A stretch of DNA of 64,000 bases from contig NZ_FOMK01000001.1 of assembly GCF_900112615.1 (NCBI RefSeq), positions 806,001 to 870,000 of the forward strand, written 5' to 3'. Under the pieces are notes generated by a model. It saw nothing but the letters and a program-made list of their open reading frames with translations. It searched no databases and had not been told where the DNA came from. The translations under genes and the position numbers were made by a program. Shown piece by piece: positions 27,625-34,791 of the stretch (the first letter of the stretch is position 1; each line of letters starts with the position of its first letter). The stretch is from Chitinophaga sp. CF118. Lineage in GTDB: Bacteria; Bacteroidota; Bacteroidia; Chitinophagales; Chitinophagaceae.

Positions 27625-27632
27625 TAGGTTTG
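27625..27632 (+). promoter_or_regulatory. -7 element of the phosphatase-hisS operon
   Basis: TAGGTTTG matches TAnnTTTG. It ends 8 bp before the ATG at 27641, implying a very short leader. This supports that ATG rather than an in-frame ATG at 27554, which lies upstream of the promoter. A clear -33 TTTG is not seen. Confidence 0.55.
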
Positions 27633-27640
27633 CGCAAATT

Positions 27641-28081
27641 ATGAAGGTTTTAATGGTATGTCTCGGCAATATTTGCCGTTCGCCGCTGGCAGAAGGAATT
27701 TTAAGGCATCTTGCCAAAGAAAAGGGACTTAACTGGGAAATAGATTCCGCAGGCACAGGAAACTGGCATGTTGGAGATCCGCCAGACCGGAGGTCTGTAG
27801 CCGTTGCACGCCGGTATGGTATTGACATATCCTCTCTGCGTGGCAGACAGTTCCAGACAACAGATTTTAGCGTGTTTGATCGTATCTATGTGATGGATCT
27901 GGATAATTACAGGGATGTATTGAAGAAAGCACGTACCGATTCTGATAAGGCTAAAGTACAGTTACTCCTTGATGATCAGCAGCCTGTACCAGATCCGTGG
28001 TATGATGATGCACTGTTTGAACCTGTGTATAATATGGTCTACAAGGCCTGCGAAAAAATAATTAATAATACTGAACGATAA
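27641..28081 (+). CDS. Low-molecular-weight protein-tyrosine phosphatase
   Basis: The 146-residue protein starts MKVLMVCLGNICRSPLAEG, so the CX5R(S/T) phosphate loop (C7-R13) lies at the N terminus, as in all members of the family. The general acid motif appears as PDPWYDD near residue 120. DSAGTGNWHVGDPPD and DLDNYRDVL are also typical. Members dephosphorylate tyrosine in proteins, including tyrosine kinases of polysaccharide export, or arginine in some cases; no such kinase is in view. The stop TAA overlaps the hisS ATG by one base (TAATG), so translation is coupled. Confidence 0.93.
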   Translation: MKVLMVCLGNICRSPLAEGILRHLAKEKGLNWEIDSAGTGNWHVGDPPDRRSVAVARRYGIDISSLRGRQFQTTDFSVFDRIYVMDLDNYRDVLKKARTDSDKAKVQLLLDDQQPVPDPWYDDALFEPVYNMVYKACEKIINNTER

Positions 28082-29436
28082 TGATAAAACCCAGTATACC
28101 AAAAGGTACCCGCGATTTCGGTCCTGTTGTGGTAAGAAAAAGGCAATACATTTTCCAGACGATCCGTGAAACATTTGAACTGTTTGGATTCCAGCCATTG
28201 GAAACACCATCCATGGAAAATCTGGATACACTCACCGGAAAATACGGTGAGGAAGGAGATAAACTGATATTCAAAATACTCGATAACGGAGATATATTAG
28301 GTCGGGCACAACAAGCTAAAGATAGCCGGGAACTGGGTATTTTATTATGTGAGAAAGCATTGCGCTATGATCTTACCATTCCTTTTGCACGGTATGTAGT
28401 AATGAACCAGAATGAACTGGCATTGCCTTTTAAACGCTACCAGATGCAACCGGTATGGCGGGCCGATAAGCCACAAAAAGGTCGCTATCGCGAGTTTTAC
28501 CAATGCGATGCAGATGTGGTAGGAAGTAATTCTCTCCTCAACGAAATAGAATTGCTGCTGATCTATGACAGGGTATTCACTAAGTTGGGCATGTCGGGCT
28601 ATGAACTGCGGATCAATAACCGTAAGATCCTGAGCGGGTTGGCAGAAGTAATAGGGCAGCCTGCTCTGTTGACTGATATCACTATCGCGATAGATAAACT
28701 GGATAAGATAGGTGTGGAAAAAGTGAAGCAGGAATTGCAGGAACGTGGGCTCGCAGAAAATGAAATTGTAGTGATAGAAAATTTCCTGAACATCCGGGGA
28801 AGCAATGAAGAAAAATTGCAACAGCTTCGTACTTTATTGCAAAATTCTGCCACAGGATTGAAAGGCATTGAAGAAATTTCATACGTACTGCATACACAAC
28901 CAACTGCGTTTAAAACAACTCCTATTCTGGATGTAACACTGGCCCGCGGCCTGAATTACTATACAGGTATGATAGTAGAAGTGAAAGCCCCTGCTACCGT
29001 TAAAATGGGCAGTATTGGAGGCGGTGGTCGCTATGATGATCTTACCGGTTTGTTTGGATTACCAGGACTTTCAGGCGTAGGTATTTCTTTCGGTGTAGAC
29101 AGAATCTATGATGTCCTGGAAGAACTGCAATTATTCCCTGCTACGGCACAACAGAGCACCCGCGTATTATTCCTGAACCTTGATGCTAATACAGCAGGTA
29201 CTGCATTTAATCTCCTGATGCAACTACGTGAAAGAGGCATTGCCTCAGAATTATTTCATGAGCCGGCGAAGATGGATAAACAAATGAAGTATGCAAATAA
29301 ACGCGGTATTCCTTATGTGATTATTATGGGAGAAAGTGAGATACAGGAAGGAATGCTGAGTGTAAAAAATATGGTGACCGGGGAACAAAGCAAAATTAAA
29401 GTAGCAGAACTGGAAGGTTATTCCTTTACGTCCTAA
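28081..29436 (+). CDS. hisS: Histidyl-tRNA synthetase
   Basis: HisRS charges tRNA-His in the cytoplasm. The 451-residue class II enzyme shows KGTRDFGP at the N terminus, motif 1 around FQPLETPSMENLDTL, motif 2 FKRYQMQPVWRADKPQKGRYREFYQCD, the histidine-binding ARGLNYYTGMIVEV, motif 3 GVGISFGVDRIYDVL, and a C-terminal anticodon-binding domain with VLFLNLD and QMKYANKRGIPYVIIMGESE. Its sequence is of the Bacteroidota type. It is cotranscribed with the phosphatase gene (one-base overlap) and followed by a terminator-like hairpin. Confidence 0.97.
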   Translation: MIKPSIPKGTRDFGPVVVRKRQYIFQTIRETFELFGFQPLETPSMENLDTLTGKYGEEGDKLIFKILDNGDILGRAQQAKDSRELGILLCEKALRYDLTIPFARYVVMNQNELALPFKRYQMQPVWRADKPQKGRYREFYQCDADVVGSNSLLNEIELLLIYDRVFTKLGMSGYELRINNRKILSGLAEVIGQPALLTDITIAIDKLDKIGVEKVKQELQERGLAENEIVVIENFLNIRGSNEEKLQQLRTLLQNSATGLKGIEEISYVLHTQPTAFKTTPILDVTLARGLNYYTGMIVEVKAPATVKMGSIGGGGRYDDLTGLFGLPGLSGVGISFGVDRIYDVLEELQLFPATAQQSTRVLFLNLDANTAGTAFNLLMQLRERGIASELFHEPAKMDKQMKYANKRGIPYVIIMGESEIQEGMLSVKNMVTGEQSKIKVAELEGYSFTS

Positions 29437-29452
29437 CCAGGTATACTAAGAC

Positions 29453-29493
29453 TGTGAAATCTTAAAAAAAGATCATTTTTTTAAGACTTCACA
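29453..29493 (+). terminator. Terminator-like hairpin after hisS
   Basis: TGTGAAATCTTAAAAAAA (29453-29470) pairs with TTTTTTTAAGACTTCACA (29476-29493) with one mismatch around a 5-nt loop. It is A/T-rich and symmetrical, so it could act on both strands. Confidence 0.6.
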
Positions 29494-29539
29494 ATACCAC
29501 ATCTGATGACAAAATTGTAACTTCAAGAGGAGTTACTAT

Positions 29540-29600
29540 AGCAAGTTAATAGTGAGTCTATAGTGAGTTCGTAGTGAGTCTATAGTTGCTTCGTAGGTTG
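29540..29600. repeat. 22-bp tandem repeat with 11-bp half units
   Basis: Two adjacent 22-bp copies begin TAGTGAGTCTATAGT and end TTCG; they differ at three positions near the end. Each copy is itself two about 11-bp half units with a TAGTGAGT or TAGTTGCT core. No coding frame covers the stretch. Confidence 0.6.
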
Positions 29601-29670
29601 AACGTCCTTTGGACGTACCTTGGACGTCCTTAGTTCGCATAAATGTGTTCAAAGGATGTCCAAGGTATGT
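29601..29670 (+). repeat. 11-bp iterations and 19-bp hairpin after hisS
   Basis: TTGAACGTCCT, TTGGACGTACC and TTGGACGTCCT follow one another at an 11-bp period. The segment 29613-29631 (ACGTACCTTGGACGTCCTT) pairs with 29652-29670 (AAGGATGTCCAAGGTATGT) around a 20-nt loop. The two differences from perfect symmetry are both G-U pairs in a plus-strand RNA, so the structure is fully paired there. The surrounding 29437-29761 holds no gene. Confidence 0.7.
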
Positions 29671-29761
29671 TTTATATATGTTCTACCTATAGTCATCCCT
29701 CAATTAAAGTAGCCATTTAACAACATCAATACCCAATAGTTAAAAGGTGGCCAACAGGGTT

Positions 29762-30424
29762 TCAGTTTATTTTTATAGCGCGTAATATTTCTCTTTTACC
29801 CGGCGGACCAGGTAGTTTTTCCACTTTAAGTCCTGCGGATTGCATGGTTCTTCTTACACTTCCTTTGCTGCAATAGGTAACGAGCACCCCGCCCGGATGT
29901 AACCAGTTGTATAACTTCTCAAAAATAACAGGTTCCCATAATTCGGGTTGTACATCGGGAGCAAAAGCATCGTAATAAATTACATGGAAATGTTTATTCA
30001 CGGACAGATGGGTAATGGAATCATGTGATTTATGTAAGGTAAAAAGAGGATTGATCATTATATCCTCTTCCCATTTGCTACTATGCAGCAAGGAGAATGT
30101 TTCGGATGAATCATTCAGCTGTGTTGTATAATTGAGACCTTCTGCGTCCTCCATTGAAAGAGGATATAATTCAACAGACTGGTAATAGACGTGACATCTG
30201 CTCTGAATAGATTCCTGCACCGTTAGCAGAGCATTTAATCCTGTACCAAATCCCATTTCAAATACATTGATGCTGTCTTTTGGCATTACGTATTTCAATC
30301 CGGCTTGTATAAATATATGACGACTTTCCTGCAGGGCACCATAAGTACTATGATAGGTAACCTGCATGTCCGGAAGTACAATTGTATGGGAGCCATCTGC
30401 AGTTATGTACAACTGGCGTTTCAT
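29762..30424 (-). CDS. mnmD: tRNA 5-methylaminomethyl-2-thiouridine methyltransferase (MnmD-like)
   Basis: MnmD is the methyltransferase half of MnmC as a stand-alone protein (DUF752); it adds the final methyl group to the wobble uridine. The 220-residue protein has the SAM motif FEMGFGTGLNALL near residue 58, a YQSVELYPLS segment, and the family signature YDAFAPDVQPELW followed by GGVLVTYCSKGSVRR and LPGPPGKREILRA. There is no FAD domain, as expected for MnmD. The gene lies 3 bp after the SUFU-domain gene. Confidence 0.93.
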   Translation of the reverse strand: MKRQLYITADGSHTIVLPDMQVTYHSTYGALQESRHIFIQAGLKYVMPKDSINVFEMGFGTGLNALLTVQESIQSRCHVYYQSVELYPLSMEDAEGLNYTTQLNDSSETFSLLHSSKWEEDIMINPLFTLHKSHDSITHLSVNKHFHVIYYDAFAPDVQPELWEPVIFEKLYNWLHPGGVLVTYCSKGSVRRTMQSAGLKVEKLPGPPGKREILRAIKIN

Positions 30425-30427
30425 ACA

Positions 30428-31081
30428 TTAGCTTTTTCTTTTAAGATCAGTAATCAGTAAGGGATTTGTTTCCCTCATTTCATTGATCAGCCTTTCCACT
30501 TCATCCGTTTTAGGATTAGCAAGCAAACGTTCTGTTTCTTTAGTAGTAAGTCCCACCATCTGTAAGAAAGAAACTTCGCCATGCGGTGTCTGGATTACCC
30601 CCAGTTCAGGGTCTGGTACAAATGCCAGTCCTACAATATCGGTGTCAGTTTCAAGCCTTATAGGCCCATTTGCGGGGATGAAATGATATGCCTCAAACCA
30701 TTTACCACTGCTGTATACATATTTTGCCAGGTTGTTCATTACCTGGATAGCCCATAAAGGGTCTTTTTCATCCTCTTCAAACGGTTTGATCCTGAAGGTA
30801 AATTCAAATCCCCATTTACTGAATGGCTCGCCAATCTTCTCCTCATTATAGTATAATTCCGACATACCATAACTGATAATATGCCTGTGAAAAGATTGCT
30901 TTTCGCTATCATAAATACTGGAGCCATCAATTGGATCTTCACCTCCAATTGCATAATGGAGAGCAGGAGCGTAATGTCTGGGTTCGGTATCTCCATAAAT
31001 CTCTTCCAGTTTTTTATCTATGGATAACCATCCCACGGCATCCTCTTCATCAAATGAGTCTTTATATTCTTCTTTTGTCAT
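30428..31081 (-). CDS. Suppressor-of-fused (SUFU) domain protein
   Basis: The 217-residue protein matches the bacterial SUFU-like domain: PRHYAPALHYAIGGEDPIDGSSIYD near residues 35-58, then ISYGMSELY, GFEFTFRI, and DPLWAIQVMNNLAKYVYSSG, followed by FVPDPELGVIQTPHGEVSFLQMVGLT. In bacteria these proteins are found as immunity proteins of polymorphic toxins or as free-standing proteins of unknown role. No toxin gene is adjacent here. It precedes mnmD with a 3-bp gap and is divergent from the AraC-family gene. Confidence 0.88.
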   Translation of the reverse strand: MTKEEYKDSFDEEDAVGWLSIDKKLEEIYGDTEPRHYAPALHYAIGGEDPIDGSSIYDSEKQSFHRHIISYGMSELYYNEEKIGEPFSKWGFEFTFRIKPFEEDEKDPLWAIQVMNNLAKYVYSSGKWFEAYHFIPANGPIRLETDTDIVGLAFVPDPELGVIQTPHGEVSFLQMVGLTTKETERLLANPKTDEVERLINEMRETNPLLITDLKRKS

Positions 31082-31135
31082 AGTTGCAATTTATTACAAA
31101 TAATCAGTTCATCCAGATAACTGACCCCACTCCTT

Positions 31136-31163
31136 TTTGTTATATTTGAATTTCATAATTTTG
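31136..31163 (+). promoter_or_regulatory. Promoter of the AraC-family gene
   Basis: TTTG at 31136-31139 is followed after 16 bp by TAATTTTG at 31156-31163, a match to TAnnTTTG with slightly short spacing. The ATG is at 31168, so the message would be almost leaderless. Confidence 0.55.
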
Positions 31164-31167
31164 CGGT

Positions 31168-32076
31168 ATGAGAAGAAAGGAGAACGTGACTGATTTTCTT
31201 GAACGGAGCGGCAGGAATTATTCTGAAGCGGGGCGCTTCAATGTTTATAAAGTGGATGAATTTTATAAAGGAAATTCATCTCCACTCATCAGAAGAGATT
31301 ATTATAAAATATCCCTGATTTGTAAAGGTGAGGGACTGCTTTCTTATGCCGATAAATCGTTCCATATAAAAGATAACGCAATCATTTTCGGAAACCCAAT
31401 GATCCCATATTCCTGGGAACGTATTTCAGAAAAACAAACAGGCTATTTCTGTATGTTTACCGAGGAATTCATACATCATCAACTAAAATCAAAAAAGCTG
31501 TCTGAGTCGCCATTATTTAAGGTAAATGGCAATCCTGTATTGTTTCCATCTCAAAAATCTATGGATCTGATGGTAGGGATTTTTGAACAAATGCTAGTGG
31601 AAATAACAGCTGCATATACGAACAAATATGAATTGTTACTTAACTATGTTCAGATTATAATACATGAGGCTCTAAAGATGAGCACACCTGAAAATATCAA
31701 TGCGACAAGCTCTTCTTCCATCCGCATTACCGAACTGTTCCTGGAGCTACTGGAACGTCAGTTTCCTATCAGCTCGCCACAACATATCCTTCAGCTTAAA
31801 AACCCAGGTGAGTTTGCAAAACAGTTATCTATACATCCGAATCACTTAAATAAATCATTGAAAGAAGTAACGGGTAAAACCACTTCAATACATATAAGTG
31901 AAAGAATCATAAATGAATCAAAGGATTTGCTCATCAATAGTAATTGGGATATAGCAGAAATCGGTTATTGTCTGGGTTTTGAACACGCTTCTAATTTCAA
32001 TATTTTTTTCAGGAAACATACAGGTCAAACACCAAATCACTTTCGCAGGCAAATGATTGACGGGAATAACAATTGA
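31168..32076 (+). CDS. AraC-family transcriptional regulator
   Basis: The 302-residue protein has an N-terminal cupin-like sensor region (YYKISLICKGEGLLSYADKSFHIKDNAIIFGNP) and a C-terminal AraC DNA-binding domain at about residues 205-300: PGEFAKQLSIHPNHLNKSLKEVTGKT forms the first helix-turn-helix, and WDIAEIGYCLGFEHASNFNIFFRKHTGQTPNHFR the second with the family signature. It is followed 63 bp downstream by an SDR gene on the same strand, a pairing seen often in Bacteroidota, so the SDR gene is the likely target. Confidence 0.93.
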   Translation: MRRKENVTDFLERSGRNYSEAGRFNVYKVDEFYKGNSSPLIRRDYYKISLICKGEGLLSYADKSFHIKDNAIIFGNPMIPYSWERISEKQTGYFCMFTEEFIHHQLKSKKLSESPLFKVNGNPVLFPSQKSMDLMVGIFEQMLVEITAAYTNKYELLLNYVQIIIHEALKMSTPENINATSSSSIRITELFLELLERQFPISSPQHILQLKNPGEFAKQLSIHPNHLNKSLKEVTGKTTSIHISERIINESKDLLINSNWDIAEIGYCLGFEHASNFNIFFRKHTGQTPNHFRRQMIDGNNN

Positions 32077-32139
32077 TTTGATTTGCATAATTTTCGCGCT
32101 AGCTTTTGTACCAATTTTGTATCCTAAAAATAATTACAA

Positions 32140-32871
32140 ATGGAAGGTATAAAAAACAAAGTTGTTGTAATAACAGGTGCCAGCAGTGGCATGGGTGCAG
32201 CTACAGCCCGTAAATTGGTCCAACTGGGAGCTAAAGTTGTATTGGCTGCCCGTCGTGAGGATCAGTTAAAAACTATGGTGCAGGAATTGGGAGACAACTC
32301 CATGTACGTAAAGACAGATGTGACCAGGCGTTCCGATCTGGATAACCTTATTAAGCAGGCAATAGAAAAGTTTGGTCAAATAGATGTATTATGGAATAAT
32401 GCGGGTATCATGCCAATCTCTTTCTTTGATGAAGGGCTGGTAGATGAATGGGACCGGATGATCGATATCAACATTAAAGGCGTTTTATATGGCATTAACG
32501 CAGTGCTCCCACATATGTTGAAAAGAGGACAGGGCCATATTCTTGCTACCTCATCGGTAGGTGGCTTAAAAACCACACCAGGGATAGGTGTATATGCAGG
32601 TACTAAATTCGCAGTACGGGCCATCATGGATACGCTTCGTGAAGAGGTGGCACAAACTATAAAAGTAACAACAATTTACCCCGGAGCCACCCAATCTGAA
32701 TTAGGCCATGATATTACCAGTCCGAAGATTAAGGCAATTTACGGAAACTTACAGGGCATGCCCAAAATGGACGAAGAGGCCATTGCAAATGCGGTTATAT
32801 ATGCGATAAGTCAACCGGGAAATATAACAGTAAATGAGCTGGTATTAAGACCCCTTGGACAAACAAGGTAA
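32140..32871 (+). CDS. Short-chain dehydrogenase/reductase (SDR)
   Basis: A classical SDR of 243 residues. The cofactor loop is TGASSGMGAATA (about residues 12-23), NNAG occurs near residue 87, and the active-site Ser and YxxxK occur in TSSVGG (about 138) and YAGTK. ARREDQL after the second strand suggests NADP(H) preference. The substrate cannot be inferred from sequence; such enzymes next to AraC regulators commonly act on small aldehydes, ketones or alcohols. The region after its stop holds a fragment of another gene's tail (see 32899-32955). Confidence 0.95.
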   Translation: MEGIKNKVVVITGASSGMGAATARKLVQLGAKVVLAARREDQLKTMVQELGDNSMYVKTDVTRRSDLDNLIKQAIEKFGQIDVLWNNAGIMPISFFDEGLVDEWDRMIDINIKGVLYGINAVLPHMLKRGQGHILATSSVGGLKTTPGIGVYAGTKFAVRAIMDTLREEVAQTIKVTTIYPGATQSELGHDITSPKIKAIYGNLQGMPKMDEEAIANAVIYAISQPGNITVNELVLRPLGQTR

Positions 32872-32898
32872 TGGCAAAGTTATAGGAACTGAGGCCGG

Positions 32899-32955
32899 CT
32901 AAAAAGTACTATTAAAAAAGAAGAACTCTATTCGTTTTAGGTCTCCAATGGTGAT
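32899..32955 (+). pseudogene. Remnant tail related to the HEPN-like gene at 34225
   Basis: In one frame this stretch reads as a short peptide KSTIKKEELYSF followed by a TAG stop at about 32938. The same KxxSTIKKEEL tail ends the gene at 34225-34722. A 23-bp segment is identical in both places (32907-32929 and 34680-34702), and a second shared block, CAATGGTGATCAAA, lies downstream of each. No start codon or upstream coding region remains, so it looks like the trace of a lost or recombined copy. Confidence 0.6.
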
Positions 32956-32981
32956 CAAAAATTTGGGGAACTATTTTCTCT

Positions 32982-33016
32982 AATAGAAAAGGAGGGAAAT
33001 TCCCTCCTTCTATTTA
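32982..33016 (-). terminator. Hairpin terminator after the minus-strand small genes
   Basis: GGAGGG / CCCTCC with flanking AA/TT and a continuing AATAGAA / TTCTATT forms an extended stem, broken by a 2-nt bulge. On the minus strand it is followed by TTTTCTATT and lies just after the stop at 33019. Confidence 0.65.
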
Positions 33017-33018
33017 GC

Positions 33019-33225
33019 TTAATAAGACCGCTTATTAAATTTGTTGTAATAAGTTTTCCCAATAGTATCAACTGGTGGAATAAAATAACCTCGTTTGGAA
33101 ACATATCCCATCTTCTCTAAATTATCCACTACTCGCACGAATTCTTGAAGTGTATTTAAAGTACTATCAGATTTCGCATTTTCTTTTGCCACAACGTCAC
33201 TTACTTTTTCGATAATTGCCTGCAT
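33019..33225 (-). CDS. Small protein of unknown function
   Basis: A 68-residue frame starting MQAIIEKVSDVVAKENAKSD and ending YYNKFNKRSY. The N-terminal half looks helical and amphipathic, and the C-terminal half carries KRGYFIPPVDTIG. No family is recognised. It lies 33 bp after the 73-residue frame on the same strand and before a hairpin terminator, which together support a real two-gene unit. Its size and AT-rich composition keep confidence moderate. Confidence 0.5.
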   Translation of the reverse strand: MQAIIEKVSDVVAKENAKSDSTLNTLQEFVRVVDNLEKMGYVSKRGYFIPPVDTIGKTYYNKFNKRSY

Positions 33226-33258
33226 TTCAGATGAATTATCCTGAATGTAAAAACAACT

Positions 33259-33480
33259 CTATATCCCTACAGGTCGACGTTTACTTTCCAATATAATCCT
33301 TTTACCTTTTGTTATAGCAGTTAATCTATTGAGTAAAACCTTCTTTTCCCTTTCAGCCGTAACGAATCTTTCCCTATAGCGGTCAATAATAAACGCAGAA
33401 AACCTTTCATCCTGAGATTCTATTTCCCGAGTATCAGATTTAATTGATTTGTTATTTTCTTCATGTGTAGCCATATTCAT
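33259..33480 (-). CDS. Small charged protein of unknown function
   Basis: A 73-residue frame, very rich in E, K and R, with a single long helix likely (FSAFIIDRYRERFVTAEREKKVLLNRL) and a basic end (KGKRIILESKRRPVGI). The ATG pair at its start (MNM) lies at 33480. No signal peptide or known motif is seen. Together with the next gene it may form a small operon; the possibility that it is a toxin-antitoxin-type pair was considered but not supported by motifs. Confidence 0.5.
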   Translation of the reverse strand: MNMATHEENNKSIKSDTREIESQDERFSAFIIDRYRERFVTAEREKKVLLNRLTAITKGKRIILESKRRPVGI

Positions 33481-33749
33481 TTAGCATTAATGTTTTGAGA
33501 TTTACAGACACTAATTTATATGTCTTAATGTGGAATAACAAAAAATAATCCCCATAAAAATCTGATTATTAATACATTAAAATAACATTTTCTGAAACAA
33601 AATCAATGTGGCAAAATTGTATAGTCATGATTCAAATACAAACGGCAATTGAAATTATTTAAATATAGAAGAGTATTTTAGAACAGAAAAAAAACTAACT
33701 TTATTACCTTGGTAGACCAAAACTACCTTCGTTTAAAATCCCCAAGATT
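33481..33749. other. AT-rich spacer between divergent small genes
   Basis: No coding frame of note. It is visibly AT-rich. A TACCTTGG element at 33705-33712 is one mismatch from TAnnTTTG and could serve the gene at 33750. A short GGTAG / CTACC inverted pair lies at 33711-33726. Confidence 0.4.
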
Positions 33750-34205
33750 ATGATAGCAAACACACAGGTGCAAGCTGACAGGGATAAATGGTTTCACGAA
33801 TTCATTTCCAGCATTCAGGCCGATAAATTTATGCTGGATGCAGATATTGCATCTAAACAAGTTATGGAGACGTATGATATGCTAATGAGAGGCAATCAGG
33901 ATGAAATTGCCCTTGCAAGCCATAACAGTTCCAAGATTTATTTCATAAAGCAACTGCTTTTATCTTATCTGAAAAAAGTAATTGGAGAAAAATTACCCGT
34001 TAAAATGGCCTTTGACATGGATAATTGTGAAATCTTAGTCTGGGCACAAATTAAAGATGATGACACCGAAACTGAAGATCGATTATTGATGATTGAAGCA
34101 GAAATCAATGGCATCTATCACAATATAGGGTATGACCTTACAACTACTATTGTTGAAAACAGAGATAATCTCAACATACCAAATCATTATATAGAACTTT
34201 GTTAA
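33750..34205 (+). CDS. Unknown protein paired with a HEPN-like gene
   Basis: The 151-residue protein has a helical N-terminal half (FHEFISSIQADKFMLDADIASKQVMETYDMLM and SSKIYFIKQLLLSYLKKVI) and a beta-rich C-terminal half (VKMAFDMDNCEILVWAQIKDDD, LLMIEAEINGIYHNIGYDLTTTIVENRD). It ends NHYIELC. I do not recognise a family; it lacks the GSxxxGxxxxxSD motif of MNT nucleotidyltransferases, which often partner HEPN proteins. The next gene starts 19 bp downstream on the same strand, so the two are probably coexpressed. Confidence 0.7.
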   Translation: MIANTQVQADRDKWFHEFISSIQADKFMLDADIASKQVMETYDMLMRGNQDEIALASHNSSKIYFIKQLLLSYLKKVIGEKLPVKMAFDMDNCEILVWAQIKDDDTETEDRLLMIEAEINGIYHNIGYDLTTTIVENRDNLNIPNHYIELC

Positions 34206-34224
34206 CTTTATTAATACCTTTTTT

Positions 34225-34722
34225 GTGCCTCAGTTTTTAGACCATGTTAACCAGGCCAAACATAATATAAGTTTCCTGGAAAATATTAATAGTTCCAATC
34301 CTGCCGGGTATATTGACTGGCAGGTTACCTCTTGCTATTATGTTGCTGTACGTTTAATTAATGCACATCTTGCAAACCATGATATGCAGTACAGAACTCA
34401 TGTAGATGTTAAGGATGCTATCAATCCGCATAGTGCATCCTCTATTCGTCAAGGAAGTGCTTTGGAACAAACAGAATATCTGGCCTATGTAAAGTTACAA
34501 TCCCTTTCCAGAAGGAGCAGATATCTCGTAAATGAGAAAGATGATAATTTAAATGAACAAAAAGTATTTCTTACTTATGATGTTCATTTTGAGAAAGCAC
34601 TCAGACATCTTAATACCCTCATCATTTATTTTAATAAAAAGTTGGGGACCAGAATAAATCCATTAAAAATAAAATGTTCTACTATTAAAAAAGAAGAACT
34701 CTCATTTATTGCTATACAATAA
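34225..34722 (+). CDS. HEPN-like small helical protein
   Basis: The 165-residue product (GTG start) is mostly helical. It has the pattern of HEPN-type proteins: an N-terminal FLDHVNQAKHNISFLE helix, IDWQVTSCYYVAVRLINAHLAN, THVDVKDAINP, and a later AYVKLQSLSRRSRYLV helix followed by HFEKALRHLNTLIIYF. HEPN proteins include RNases of toxin-antitoxin and defence systems. The canonical Rx4-6H catalytic motif is not clear, so activity cannot be claimed. Its last residues recur as a remnant after the SDR gene. A terminator follows. The GTG is the only plausible start, 19 bp after the previous stop. Confidence 0.65.
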   Translation: MPQFLDHVNQAKHNISFLENINSSNPAGYIDWQVTSCYYVAVRLINAHLANHDMQYRTHVDVKDAINPHSASSIRQGSALEQTEYLAYVKLQSLSRRSRYLVNEKDDNLNEQKVFLTYDVHFEKALRHLNTLIIYFNKKLGTRINPLKIKCSTIKKEELSFIAIQ

Positions 34723-34725
34723 AAG

Positions 34726-34776
34726 AAAAAGACTCCGTCTTTGGTTATCAATGGTGATCAAAGACGGAGTCTTTTT
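34726..34776. terminator. Bidirectional terminator
   Basis: AAAAAGACTCCGTCTTTG (34726-34743) and CAAAGACGGAGTCTTTTT (34759-34776) are perfect complements (18 bp) around a 15-nt loop, with A and T runs on both sides. It lies between the convergent HEPN-like gene and the DsbD-type gene. Confidence 0.93.
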
Positions 34777-34791
34777 AAATAAAAGTTTATA

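Noticed and set aside
27554..27640. Upstream start of the tyrosine phosphatase
   Set aside because: The P-loop of this family lies at the very N terminus, and a -7 element at 27625-27632 lies inside the putative extension.
33019..33480. The two small minus-strand genes considered as a toxin-antitoxin pair
   Set aside because: No DNA-binding motif, toxin motif or family resemblance is seen, so only the genes themselves are reported.
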